A DNA stretch of 64,000 nt, taken from assembly GCA_018881555.1 (NCBI GenBank), contig JACAXG010000304.1, positions 1 through 64,000 on the forward strand, given 5' to 3'. This DNA is from Amblyornis subalaris. Its lineage: Eukaryota > Chordata > Aves > Passeriformes > Ptilonorhynchidae. A program made the position numbers and the translations under genes. Below the pieces are notes generated by a model that worked only from the letters and a program-made list of their open reading frames with translations, was not told where the DNA came from and ran no database searches. This document shows, in pieces, positions 1-11,500 of this stretch (the stretch's first letter is position 1; each line of letters begins with the position of its first letter).

Positions 1-97
1 ATTTCTTCATGTAATACTTATCTGTAAGTCCATGAATCTAAATCTGTAAAAGATTTAACTTGGAAGATTCGGGATTTGTTGGAGCATTCTCCTCTGC

Positions 98-182
98 TCT
101 CCTCTCCTCCCCTCCCCTCCCCTCCCCTCTCCTCTCCTCTCCTCTCCTCTCCTCTCCTCTCCTCTCCTCTCCTCTCCTCTCC
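98..182. repeat. Pyrimidine-rich pentanucleotide microsatellite (TCTCC)n
   Basis: About 85 bases of near-pure C/T made of CTCCT/CTCTC units, with a few C-run variants (CTCCC) at the left end. The opposite strand is a pure purine run, which explains the Glu/Arg/Gly repeat ORFs on that strand; they are not genes. Long mirror-like polypurine-polypyrimidine tracts can form triplex (H-DNA) structures and are usually length-polymorphic. Confidence 0.95.
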
Positions 183-3100
183 CAAACACATTCCAGGCAG
201 ATTTCTGCTGAAGGACAGATGTAGTTCAAGTTTAAGCTGAGGTGGTGTCTGAACGAACATGTACTTTAGGTAAGCAGCTTTTGACCTGATCCCTCTACTT
301 CTCCTGGTTTCTTCCTTTCGCAGCTGTTTCTTAGTGAGCTTCTCCCTGGGAGCAGCCAGTCTGCTCAGTCGTGGTGATGCATCCTGACAGGCAACTCTCT
401 TCCTGCCAGAGGTACTTGTCAGGATTTTCTAGTTGTGGAGGCTGACTTTGTGAATCTTTGCAACTGGAAACTTGTTGAAATGATCCTGATATGGATAAAT
501 GCTGATCATGACACACTGAGTCCAAGAGTCAGAATATTCAGTTACGAATTACATATTGTTCAGGGTTCTTCTTTCCTCACCAGTCATCTGGGAAAATTGT
601 GGAAAAAAATGCTGGACACTCTCTCCTCTGATATATTACATTCTATTAAGGCAATGCAGCAACAAAAACTCTGTACACAGTTATATTTTCAGGGCATACT
701 GTAACCAGTTCGCAGGCAGTTTTTAGGTTGAGAGAGGGGAATAGTTCATACACAGCAGTATGACATGCTATGTCATTTTCAGAAGAACACACAGATCCTG
801 AGTTGGTGTGCATTATTTTTTCCACCCATGTATTTAGCTTTACAGACAACCCAGTATATGAACCAGCCTTCCCAAAGAGGACTTGTTTCTCTCTGGGGTT
901 TCCTCTGTGCTGATTGTGTTCTTTTTGGAAATTCTCCAACAGGCCAGTCTCAGCTCAGAAATCAATTTGCTGCAGCTGCTGTAGTAAATTGAAACTCTTG
1001 TAGCTGTAAGTGGGTTCATCTGTGGGAATTCTTGTTGCCAGTGGTAAGGTTAGTCTTGTTGGAGGAAGCACTGTGGAGTTAAGGTGGAAGGTAGAAAATT
1101 TTATGGCAGCAAAGTTATTGTTCAACACAGAGCAAAAATCTACTGAGTATTGGGCTTATTTGCTTCAAATTTGGTAGATTTCTGTTTTTAATACCTGTGG
1201 GTGTGTGTGTCTGTTCAGCCTCTAAAGTTTCTTTTCTCTAGGCACAACTGAATACTGAAAACACACATTTAAGTATGCATACTGAAGCTGTTTGTGTCTC
1301 TCTTATAAATAACTCGGTGCTTCTTAGGAAAGGCAAGTGATAAAGATAGTGGAAATAACAGAGGATGGTTTTGTTGTGGGAGATGCTTGCTTGTGTGCAA
1401 AGTCTGATTCTTCTTTTCCACACCCACATATGCTTTTTTTGTTTTCTGAAATGCAAGAATGATAATATTTTGAAACTGCTTGGGATATAAAACAATCTGG
1501 ATATAGAAGCTCTAAGTGAATAATGTTCTGTTTGTGACTGCTCTGGTGGTAAATTGCTAAAGGAAAGACTGTGTGCCTCGTAATAGTAGCTGTTAGGCTA
1601 AAATAAGCACAGGGCCTTCAATCTTCAAATTTGCTCTAGTTCTCTTGCTTTTTAATGAGCAATGCCATAAGTATTGTCTGAGCTCATTGAGATGTAAGCT
1701 GAACCAAGTACTAGTAAACTGGCATGTGGGTAATTTGCATAGTTGGGGGCCAAAAGTGATATTAATTTTAATTTTTATTTTCATTTTTTAATGTCTCTTA
1801 GTGTTTCTTAAGATTTACTGCATCAAGTTCTAGAATCATTTGTGGGGAAAAAAATTCAAGTAAGGAATGTGAAAGCTCTATTTTGTCTGAAATGGTCTGT
1901 ATTGCTGTAAAGGTCTGACAAGTTATTGCACCCCATAAACACTTCTGAAATGCCTGCAATATTAAGTTACCATAGAGCACATTTTATAGAGACCATTTAA
2001 AAATAAAATAATGAGAAATGAAATGGAAAACCTCCTAATTTGTCAAGATTAAGCTGAGGATAAAGAGACAGCTATGACATTAAATCAGGCTTTGTCCCTG
2101 ATTGAAATGTGACACAGAAAGGATGCTTAGGACAAGAATAAATCCTGGGCAAGGCATTTAGAATTTAATGAGCCGATTCAACAGCATCTCTGGCTTTGTA
2201 CATATAGGTAAAAATATTAAATATCAGAAGCAATTAAGTCAGCAGTATAAGTTTATGCAAACCTCAAAGCTAGAGAAAAATGGGCTCTCCTGGCAGTGTG
2301 TTAAATTGGCAAGTTGTCAAATCCTGAGGCAGTAGAAAACAAGTGAGTAGTGTGGAAATGAATGATGCAATATATCACAAACTGCTGAGGGAGAGAAGAA
2401 TTCACTAAGGACCTAAATGCATGTCTGACCTTGAAGTGAGAAATCAACTTCTTTGGGTGTTTTTTAACAAAAATAAAGGCATTTGATGGTAGGATCTACA
2501 TAGTGATAGCCACTGAATTTTACCTTACTGACTCCATTTAACGGTATGTGCCAGATACTTTACCCAGTGCTGTGTCCATACCCCCACGATAGGTGAGGAG
2601 TCAGTGACCTTGTTTTCAGAAATCTACCATTAGAAAATCTGCTTCTGTTCTGAGTGAGATCTCCTTCCATTACAGTAGATTATTCCCCGTGCCCCTGAGT
2701 CTAGAAACAACAATTGTGATGATGGGTCAGTCAGGTGCAGCCGAAGTGCCTGGCCTTCCTCTCTCTGCATCCTGGCAGCAGGGAGCTGTCATCAACCTTT
2801 CCATTTGTTCGACACCTGTAACATTTCTTGGATACTTAATCATGTACTCGTCTGGCTCAAGGCATGCTGTTCAGTGCATTTTCAATCCTGGATTACACAG
2901 AGGTCTATAAATCTGAATTTCTCATGCAGCTGTGAGTCGGGGCTGCTGAGGGCACACAGAGGTGTGGGCACCCTGCCTGTCAGACAGGCAGCTCAGACAA
3001 GGAGCTGGATACTGCAGCAGCTCAGCAGGCTGGACTTGCTGCCAGGGGAGTGGGGCAGCCCTGCCGCTGGGGAAAACCAGGCAGGCAGAATCGGTCATCT

Positions 3101-6100
3101 CTGCTGGCTCCCACTGAAACTTCTTGTGGGATCGGTTCACTCCAGAGAGATGGCCCTATCTCTTATCAAAAAAGATCCTTCTGACTTTCTCACCTGCAAA
3201 TGTTTTAACATGTTTTGACTGGAGGCTGAATGCTTGCTGAAAATAAAACTTTTTGCTGTTATTTTCTTAATCCATTTTGCCCTCATTATTCAGCATGGTG
3301 ATGTGGACCATCAGCATAAGAAAGAGTGACAACTCACCAAAACCAAAATTATACATATTTCTGTGAATTATCAGGAGTTTCTTAGTGTTCAAAACGCCTG
3401 CTGCATGCTTATGAAGTGTTAAAGAATAAGCTGTTACTGATGATTTCAGCAGAATCAATTTGAGGAAGTTGTTGATCAATGAGATGATGAGGAAGACATT
3501 CATTATAAAGTTCTGCAAATTGAAAAGAGCTGAATTCTGTCACTAATAGCACAGTGATATACTAAACTTGATTGACTAGTAGTAAAGTCCAGGAGGCTTT
3601 CCCTGCCTGCTCTCTATTAGAAGATGGGCTTCCACCTACACCTTTAAAGCTTGGTAACAAGGAGGGGCATGTCTTAAGGATTCATTGTAAGTAATCAGAA
3701 TAATGTCCTCCTCATAAAAATGTTCAGTGGTTTAGGATTTTGTAATTTTTTCCTTTCATACGTGGCATTCAGAGAGGGTGTCAGGATGCCTGAGAAGTTG
3801 TTCTTTGCAACATCAGCAGCATTGATGTTAGACAAATCCTCCTTTTACAGTATAATTATGAGATTCTTCTCAAGTTTCTTTTCTGACACAAAATTAGTTC
3901 TTGCAGATCTGTCCTGGTTATATCTGTATATACCAACAATACATTTGGTTATCTGCCACAGTTCAAGTTTATGGAGTCAGCTGCATCCACAGCTAGCTTC
4001 TAGCCAATTTGCATTCATGCTGCACATTGACAGTATGCAAGTTCGGCAAGCACATTTAAGCTTCAAAATAATTCAGTACATTTTTGCAGTTGACATATTT
4101 TTAAATGCACCATATTTACACCTCAGGCGATGCCATATTCTCTAGAGATTGACTTGCCACATTGATCTGTCTCAGCCAGTGTCATATCAGCTGCAGGAAA
4201 GCTGCACCAGCAGCTATATCAAAGAGTCATGCTTTGCGTTAGGGCCAGGGACCTCAAAAAGTGGCCATTATGCCTTTAAATAAAGAGACTTCAAAATAAA
4301 TGAGTAAAGACTGATGAAAACCAAAACTCTGAAACACAATGCTCTTAGGGGCAGGATGCTGGTGAGCAGGTGCTGTTAAGCAACAGTCCTGGACTGCTCT
4401 GAGAAGTGGGCAACTGGGAACTCGTTGGGACCTGGTGGCTGTCACTAAACCATCACCCAGTTCCTGGGTGAGCAGATCCTACTCCCAAGGAACACGGCAG
4501 GAGCTAAGAGCTGCCTGGCACAGAGACACTGCCTAAATTATTACCATGCTGCTTCTGACAAAAAAGAAGTAGCTGGTTTTTATAAAGAAGAAAAATTATC
4601 ATGTATTTTCTTACTCTCTGTAAAGAGGTGAATACTTATGACTCATCTTGCACATGCCATTTTTTGCATGTGGTAATCTTAAAGCTGAAAATTACTTACT
4701 GTCCATTCCAGAAAAAGAAAGTGAAAAAAGGTCTCAGTATTTTAACATGATGCCTATTAACAGGGATTTTGTTCCATTTTAATTACGCTGGCAGAATATG
4801 CCCAAACCCTAGATATTTCCATTTTTTTTTTCAGCAAGTAGCAGCAGACTGTTTTGACTTATATCCTGGTTCTGTCTTCTAAGTTCTCCTGTTTTGGAGT
4901 TTCAAATGAAAAGAATAGAAAGAAAGAAAAGAGTTAAGACTATAGAAGTTGGTTTCATAAGGTAAATGACCATAACTAATATGCATTATAATTGCAGGGT
5001 TGGGTTCTAATTTACAGATACTTCTTTTCTTCCAGAGAACATTAACACACCAAAGAAGTCAATAAGCTCTATTACGAAAGTATTATTTTTATGATGTAAC
5101 ATAAATTTGCTTTCCACTTCGTGTAACCTCTCCGTCTATTGCTAGAATTCTCAAATGATAATTTATGTTAAAAAAAAAAAAAGTGCATTCTTCAGCAAAC
5201 AGCTATTCCCTTGATGAAAACAGTGGCATCAAACCAGGGTACATAAGTGTGATTACTGTTGTATAGTTCCTTAAAATTTCTCACATACTTAGGTTTTTCT
5301 TCAAAGCTTGATTTGATGCTTTTCTTTGGAGCTAGAAATAACAGAAGAACCAGGAAGAAAAATGCTTATGCGTAATTTTGGAGGGCTGACCTTTGATTTT
5401 ATCTTTCCATTCTTTGTATTTAAAAAGCTCAAAAAAAACCCTCAACAAAATAATGTAACTATGTTATTGTGAATCGAACTATTTTTTTTGGTATCAAGTG
5501 CACCCTGGCAAAACTTACTGCTAATACAAGCCACAAATACAAACCCAATGCTTTTCTCCTAATGCATCATAACATTGTACCCTTCAAATAAAAATTTCGA
5601 AAAACCCCAAGCTTATTAGTGGCCTTCTTTTGGGAGATTGCAGTTAAAATGCATTATTGCAGGCATGGCGCTCATGCCTGAGATAGACAAGGGCGATAAC
5701 TTTTTAGAAAGAATTCAGTGCTGTATGCATACCAGCAAAGGCTTGCTAAGAAATCACAAGGACATTTCATTGCACAGGCTTAGAGAGCAGTGTGTACAGC
5801 AGTGCCATGGCACAAAATCACTTGCTCTGTCAGGGCGATAGAGCCTCCATATACAAACCTCAACAGAAATATTTGGAAAAAGTTCACCCAAGTTCAGGAG
5901 AGTGTAGAACTACTATGGAGGTGCCCAGTGGAACCAGAAAGAGAAACTGATGTCACCTGAGCTTAAACAAACAGCAGAGGGGAGCTCCTGATCAGAACTA
6001 AGGTAGAAGGTTTTTAAGGTAAAGGCATCAGTGCAGACTTTTAGTTTTCAGTGTCAGTTTCAGTAGTGGACCTGAAAAATCTGAAAAGAATTAAAGAATT

Positions 6101-8110
6101 GGTACTAAGAACATCAAATTTCCCTGCTCTAATAGAATTTTTGAGTGACTGAGTCTGGGTCATCTTTGAGAAATGCTGGTTTGATTCTATGAAGCACCTT
6201 GAAGACTCAGGACAGTTTTTGTTGTTGTTAAAACCAAACAGAGATGGGCCAAGCACAGCCTCCTGTGCTCAGGGAAGCCCCATGCTCAGGAGAACTGTCC
6301 ACTCTCGGCTCTTGTCATGCTTTTACATAATAAGAAATTGACAGATTTTCTTCAGGTTATTGTCTCTGGAAGCCATAGTTAGGCAAATTATCAATTTTAA
6401 TCACTGGAGTTTAAATTTTAAACCAGTTTAACACTGGTCCTGTTTTGTTTTTGTAGAACCTCACCAAACTTGCTATTGTGAGAGGTAACTTCTGATTTTA
6501 CAGCAGCAACCCAATTCTCCAAGTATCTTAAACTGTAGCTTTGTGACATCTAAATTTCCTAAGGGTTCTCTCTAGTGTCTTCCTTCCCTATTCTGAAAGG
6601 AATTCTTATGTCTTTGGTGCTGATACAGTCTGTTATCAACCAGTTCAAAAATAGCCTCCTCAGTAGAATTTAACAAAAATTATAAGTATGATGGCATTTT
6701 TAAAGGAGAGAAAGATATAATAAGTGCTCACATATCTGCCCTCTGGCCTGCTCAGCATCATTGCTTTTTCTGTGCCTACACACGAAGTTCTTGTTATCTC
6801 TGATACCTGCTGTTATCCCACAAAATTTTTGTCCCTGGATGCTTTATAAAATTTCCAAACTTGTTTTCAGTAGGTTTGTTTATATTTTACTTTCTGCGTC
6901 CTTCTTTCTTTTATTTAAGGTACTAAAACATGTACAATTAAGTCAGGTTGGTTCAGTTTTTGCACCTATCAATGGGTGCACTGGAAATGCATACAACAGG
7001 AATTTCTTTCTCTTAGCCCTGGCAATGTTCCTTTGAGAAGCCACTTCTTTGCTTCCCTTAAAACCCAAGGGATTTTTGCATGGAAGTGCTCTGAGCTTAT
7101 TCATGCCTGTCCATTCTGTACTGTATCACTGTGCTGAAAACTGGTGTCAGTGGTGAGCTCTCTTCTAAGAATATGCCCCCATGCTAATGTCAGCTTCATT
7201 GAAAATGAGGCACTGAAAAGAAGACTTTTTTCTTGTGTAGGACCTGTCAGCTACTGTTTAAGCATAAAGCGGCATGCTGAGCACTCTTCAATGTGAAAAG
7301 GCTTTCAAATACAACTCTGAAAACAGAACAGATGAATCACTGAGTGTATTGAAGGCGATGACAACTTTTTTCCCCCGTCCCAGGTTTAAAAGAGTGAAGC
7401 TAAATAAATGGAAGAGAATGACAAATTTTACATTTTCAATAAAATCTATGATTTCCTGCCTGACACTGCAAGAGACAGATGAGGAATATTCTCACTCCCC
7501 TCTGCTCAGGAAATCACACTTTGGGAAGACAAGAGTATGAGAAGAGTTGAGGTCTGTACCTCTACATCAGAATAGGGAGGTCGATCTGTAGAAAATGTTT
7601 TTCTCCAGCAAATAAACTCTGCAGCCTTATGCTGCTTGGGAAATGCTACTCTCAGGGTAGTAGCAGGGATCTTGATGTGTGGTCTAAGAAAAAATACTTA
7701 TAGGCTATATTTACCAAATTTCACTGATTTATCATATTAATCACCTTTCTTACCATGGTAGAAGATAAATGCTGCAAATGACAGGGCATAGCTTATTGGA
7801 TATGCTGTTTTTTTGCACCAGCTGCTGAATAGCCGAAATCTGTTTAAAACATTAAGAGAAAATAATTTGTTAGCTGAAAAATATAAGTTCTAGTCTTAAA
7901 ATTCCTAGTAGTGATTACTTGAATCAAAGGAGATGGAAATAAGGATTAGTGACATAGACACAGCAAAGGACAAAGAGATCCCAATACCTTGCTTTCTCAT
8001 TTATAATTACTGGTGAAATAAAGACAAGTATAGCTAATAATAGATTTGAACCACTAACGTTCACATAAAAATACCCTTAGGTAATAACATCAAATATTGT
8101 TTACTGTCCA
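183..8110. other. Intergenic, AT-rich, no gene recognised
   Basis: All reading frames are short (longest about 141 codons, at 3720-4145 on the + strand) and none shows a recognisable domain or plausible exon structure. Poly-A/T runs occur (for example near 4826 and 5170). A slightly GC-richer patch at about 2930-3130 contains a 19-base perfect palindrome. In mammals the neighbour upstream of CHSY3 is ADAMTS19; no ADAMTS19 exon was recognised here. Confidence 0.6.
2973..2991. repeat. 19-bp perfect palindrome with a 1-nt centre
   Basis: Nine-base arms CTGCCTGTC and GACAGGCAG flank a single A. The centre carries GTCAGAC and CAGACAGG, similar to SMAD-type half sites. It lies in the GC-richer patch about 14 kb upstream of the CHSY3 start. 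The structure is directly visible; a regulatory role is a guess. Confidence 0.6.
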
Positions 8111-8582
8111 TGTCCCGGAATGGGGAGGAATGGGGTTGTGTCCCCTCCTCAAATGTTTTCGTATTGTGCTGCATAGCTATGCCTTCAGGTCTGTCTCCAG
8201 CCTTTCAAAGTTTGGCTCAGTTGATTGTCGGCTTTTTCTTTCCTTCTCTCCTGCTTTATAAAAGATTATTGTCGCGGATAGATAAAACCTTGCAAAATGA
8301 AGGCCTTGTTACCCTTGTAAAATCATGGTTCACTTCTGTTACTTTGGCTAAGTAAAAAGGCCTCTGGGAACAAGCTCAGCTAACTTAGAAGCAGAGAAAA
8401 CAAGTTACATAACTTTCGCATGATCACCTCGTGGTTTATGGTGACTGGTTGAATTATTGTTTGGTGTGTTTCAATGGTATGTATTCTGATGAGGGCTAAC
8501 TGCTTAAAAAGGCTTGTTTTTTGTAATAAAGCTTGCTCTCCTTTGCACCTGCCTGGCAACTCTGTATCGCTCCATCGACACA
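8111..8582 (+). mobile_element. Probable solo LTR of an endogenous retrovirus
   Basis: The segment starts TGTCCCGGAATGG and ends in CGACACA, so it has the TG...CA termini of a retroviral LTR and is about 470 bp long. Inside are a TATA-like TTTATAAAAG (8255-8264), a second AT box TTAAAAA (8504-8510), and a polyadenylation signal AATAAA (8525-8530) a few bases downstream, followed by a GT/CT-rich stretch. This is the compact U3-R-U5 order typical of avian retroviral LTRs. No internal viral sequence or second LTR is next to it, so it appears to be a solo LTR. I could not find a convincing target-site duplication at these ends, so the exact boundaries are uncertain. Confidence 0.65.
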
Positions 8583-11500
8583 GATTATATTAAGAAAAAT
8601 GATAGAGGCTAAGTTTTGATGGCCATTGCAGTCTGTCTTACCAGTCCAGCCAAAAGGAGCAGTGCACCCCCTCCTGCTGGACTGTGTGTGGCTGTTTCCC
8701 TTGAGTGGTCAGATGGTATCCCTCCATATCACTCCTGCTTGTCCCAGCCACCTGGAAAGGACTATACATAATGGAAGTGGTGGAATATACTATTTGAGGA
8801 ATTTCTAGGTCCTTAGTCTGTTAATTAAGGGTAATCAGCAATTTATCCTTCTTGCCCCAGCAGAACTTTTGTGCCTTTGTCCACAGAGCATCCTGCAGAT
8901 CTTCACAGCCCCTTCCACTATGGCTGCCACATATGCCATAGCAGCTTGGAGAAACAAGTCATATAAAGTTGTTCCCTAACAGAATGAAATGAAAATTCAT
9001 CAGGATCCACCTACTTGCATCTTTCAGCTTGGTAGGATGGGTTTCCATGTGGGACAGGAACCTGACTAACTAGCTTACCTTTAAAATCTGAAGCCTATTT
9101 TTACTTTAGCCAGATTTTGCATAGACAGAGCTCCTGGAGACAACCCTAGTCAAGATAATAGAAAAGAAGTAAGACAGAAATACTTATTTTATCATCAGAG
9201 ACATTTGTCTATGTTTGTTTTATGATCATGTGCAGTTTCAGAAGCTTACGCATGGGAAGATATCTCTTTGAAACTTGTGGCATGAGACTTTAAATCTGTA
9301 AATTTTCTGCACTCTCACCTCAAGGCCATAATCCAAATTGATAAACAATTCTGAGTCCTGGATATTTTCTGCAGTTTGTTACATGCTGATGCTCATCAGT
9401 GTTGTAAATGCCAGTTCCCCAATAAGCATAGTTTTCCTTTACAAATATTGCATAAAATACAAGTAGCTACATAAGCAGTGGGATTTTGCTAAGCAAATCT
9501 GCCAGGCTTCACGCTTGATGCCATTGCTCTGAGAATGTTAAGTTGCTAAATGCATATGAGTCACAAATTGAATTTCATAATTTCTCTCTTCACTATAGCC
9601 ACTTTTAACTTCTAAATATAAAGATACATTCAACTGGTAAACTATATTTTGAGCTGCATTTAAATGTGTCTAGGCATAAGAAAATTATTAACTTTCTTAA
9701 AAAAAAAAAAAGTTAAAACGGATGTAATTCCAAGCACATTATTTACATATTCACAACAAGCTTAATTTCCACATTAGTGATTTGGGGACAATGCTTTTAA
9801 ATGTAAGCCAGTACTTTTACTTTGTAGCGCTTCTGACAATATATCTATTCTAAAGCAAAATTTTGTGGTCTCTTCTTAATCTTATGCATAAAATGAACTA
9901 TTTATACCTTTTGTTTTGAGATTTCTGGAGTTTAATTGTCCTAATTCCATTAGGATATCTTCCACACTAAAAAGAATATGTTATGCTGAATTTGGCCGCC
10001 ATGTACTGGGTAACTGGGTAGCCAAAATGTACCACAAACTACTCATTGAACAAGTGAAATGACGGAATGGAAATGTGGAATGATTCTTTCTTCAGCTGTG
10101 GGGTTCTCTTCAGCCGAGTAAAGGTTTCCAAAATTACTAATCAAACCTCCCATTTATAAGTAAACAACGCTAGTAAAAATTGTGGTGTATATAATTTATA
10201 TGATGTATTTTTAAAACAGAGCAACCGTTTCCTTGTAGAAGTTTGTTGAACAGATTTAATGGTTGATATTTCATGCTCATTTTTACTCAGAGAAATATAA
10301 TATCTTTTAAATGTAAAAAGTGTTTTCGTTCAAGTTGTTTTAGTGTTATTTTAGTTCTTAAATGCAATCATAGAAAGATAAAACACAGAATCCAAATTTT
10401 TCTTAGGAAATTCCTCATGCCTCTTAGAGTACTTGTTTGTTCGTTTGTTTGTTTGGGTTTCCCCTCAAAATTTTAGATTCTAGTAACAGCTTTATACAAG
10501 TTGGTTTTTATTTTTGCCAAAGATACAATTATTTTGGAAAAACGTCTGCTATAAAGAGCTATCTACTCTTTGCACAATGTATTCCAGCTTCATAGGGCAG
10601 AAAACGAGCAGGTAAAAGATAATTTTTTCACAAGTGTGATAGAACTGTCAGCAACTAAATCAGAAAGCAAGTAGAGAAGCAGTTTCTTTTAAATTATTTT
10701 TCTAATAAAAGGTATAAAATAAAACAGTGTAAAAATAACTTGATTCTGAAGACATTGCATGATGGTTTGAATTATAATGAAATGTTGCCAGAAACCATCA
10801 GACTGCAGCCACGGTGTTATTTCACAAGGTGGCACAACTACTCTTCATATTGTGCATGCGTACTTTTCTCCAATCAACATCTAATCAGCCTTCCAGTGCA
10901 GCTGTAAAAGAGCCTACCTGTATTCAAATCAAGAAAGCATAAGAGAGGTCTCAGGCATCAGTAAGTTTTCAGGCCCAGTCCAAGGCTTATTGAAATCAAT
11001 AAGCAGCTTCCCAATGCCTTCGATGGGAATTTAATAGTTTATCCATGGCATGTTTAAACTCTCCTGCCAGGCTTTCTAATCCTGTGTGTGATTAGCTACA
11101 GCAGACAATATATTAAACTTCTCAGGAAATATAAGCTCATAATGCTTAGCTCTTGTCTGGCTTTTTAGAAATCTTAGTATGATTACTAATACACTCATCT
11201 AGTAACAAGAGCTAGAAGCTGACACATCCATAATCCTACCAAATTCAATGGGACTGCTCCTAAGTAAATTCAGAATACTGACAGACTGAAAAAGTGGATT
11301 CTAATCAGAATTGTTCATATTTTGCTCTCTTACCATTACAGTACAACCCTTTATATTATTAATTCAAACTTTGGAAATTCGTCTCTAGGATCAAGGGGGG
11401 AAAGTGACATAATATACAAAAAAAATTTTTCTCTGGATTTACATACCAATCACAAAACAATGTTATTGCACTGTTTAATGAAGTGGATGAATCTTGTAAG

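Noticed and set aside
18..260. Glu/Arg/Gly repeat ORFs on the minus strand
   Set aside because: Pure by-product of the purine strand of the (TCTCC)n microsatellite.
3720..4145. 141-codon + strand frame in the upstream region
   Set aside because: Phe/Ser/Leu-rich translation of AT-rich DNA, with no domain and no promoter or splice context.
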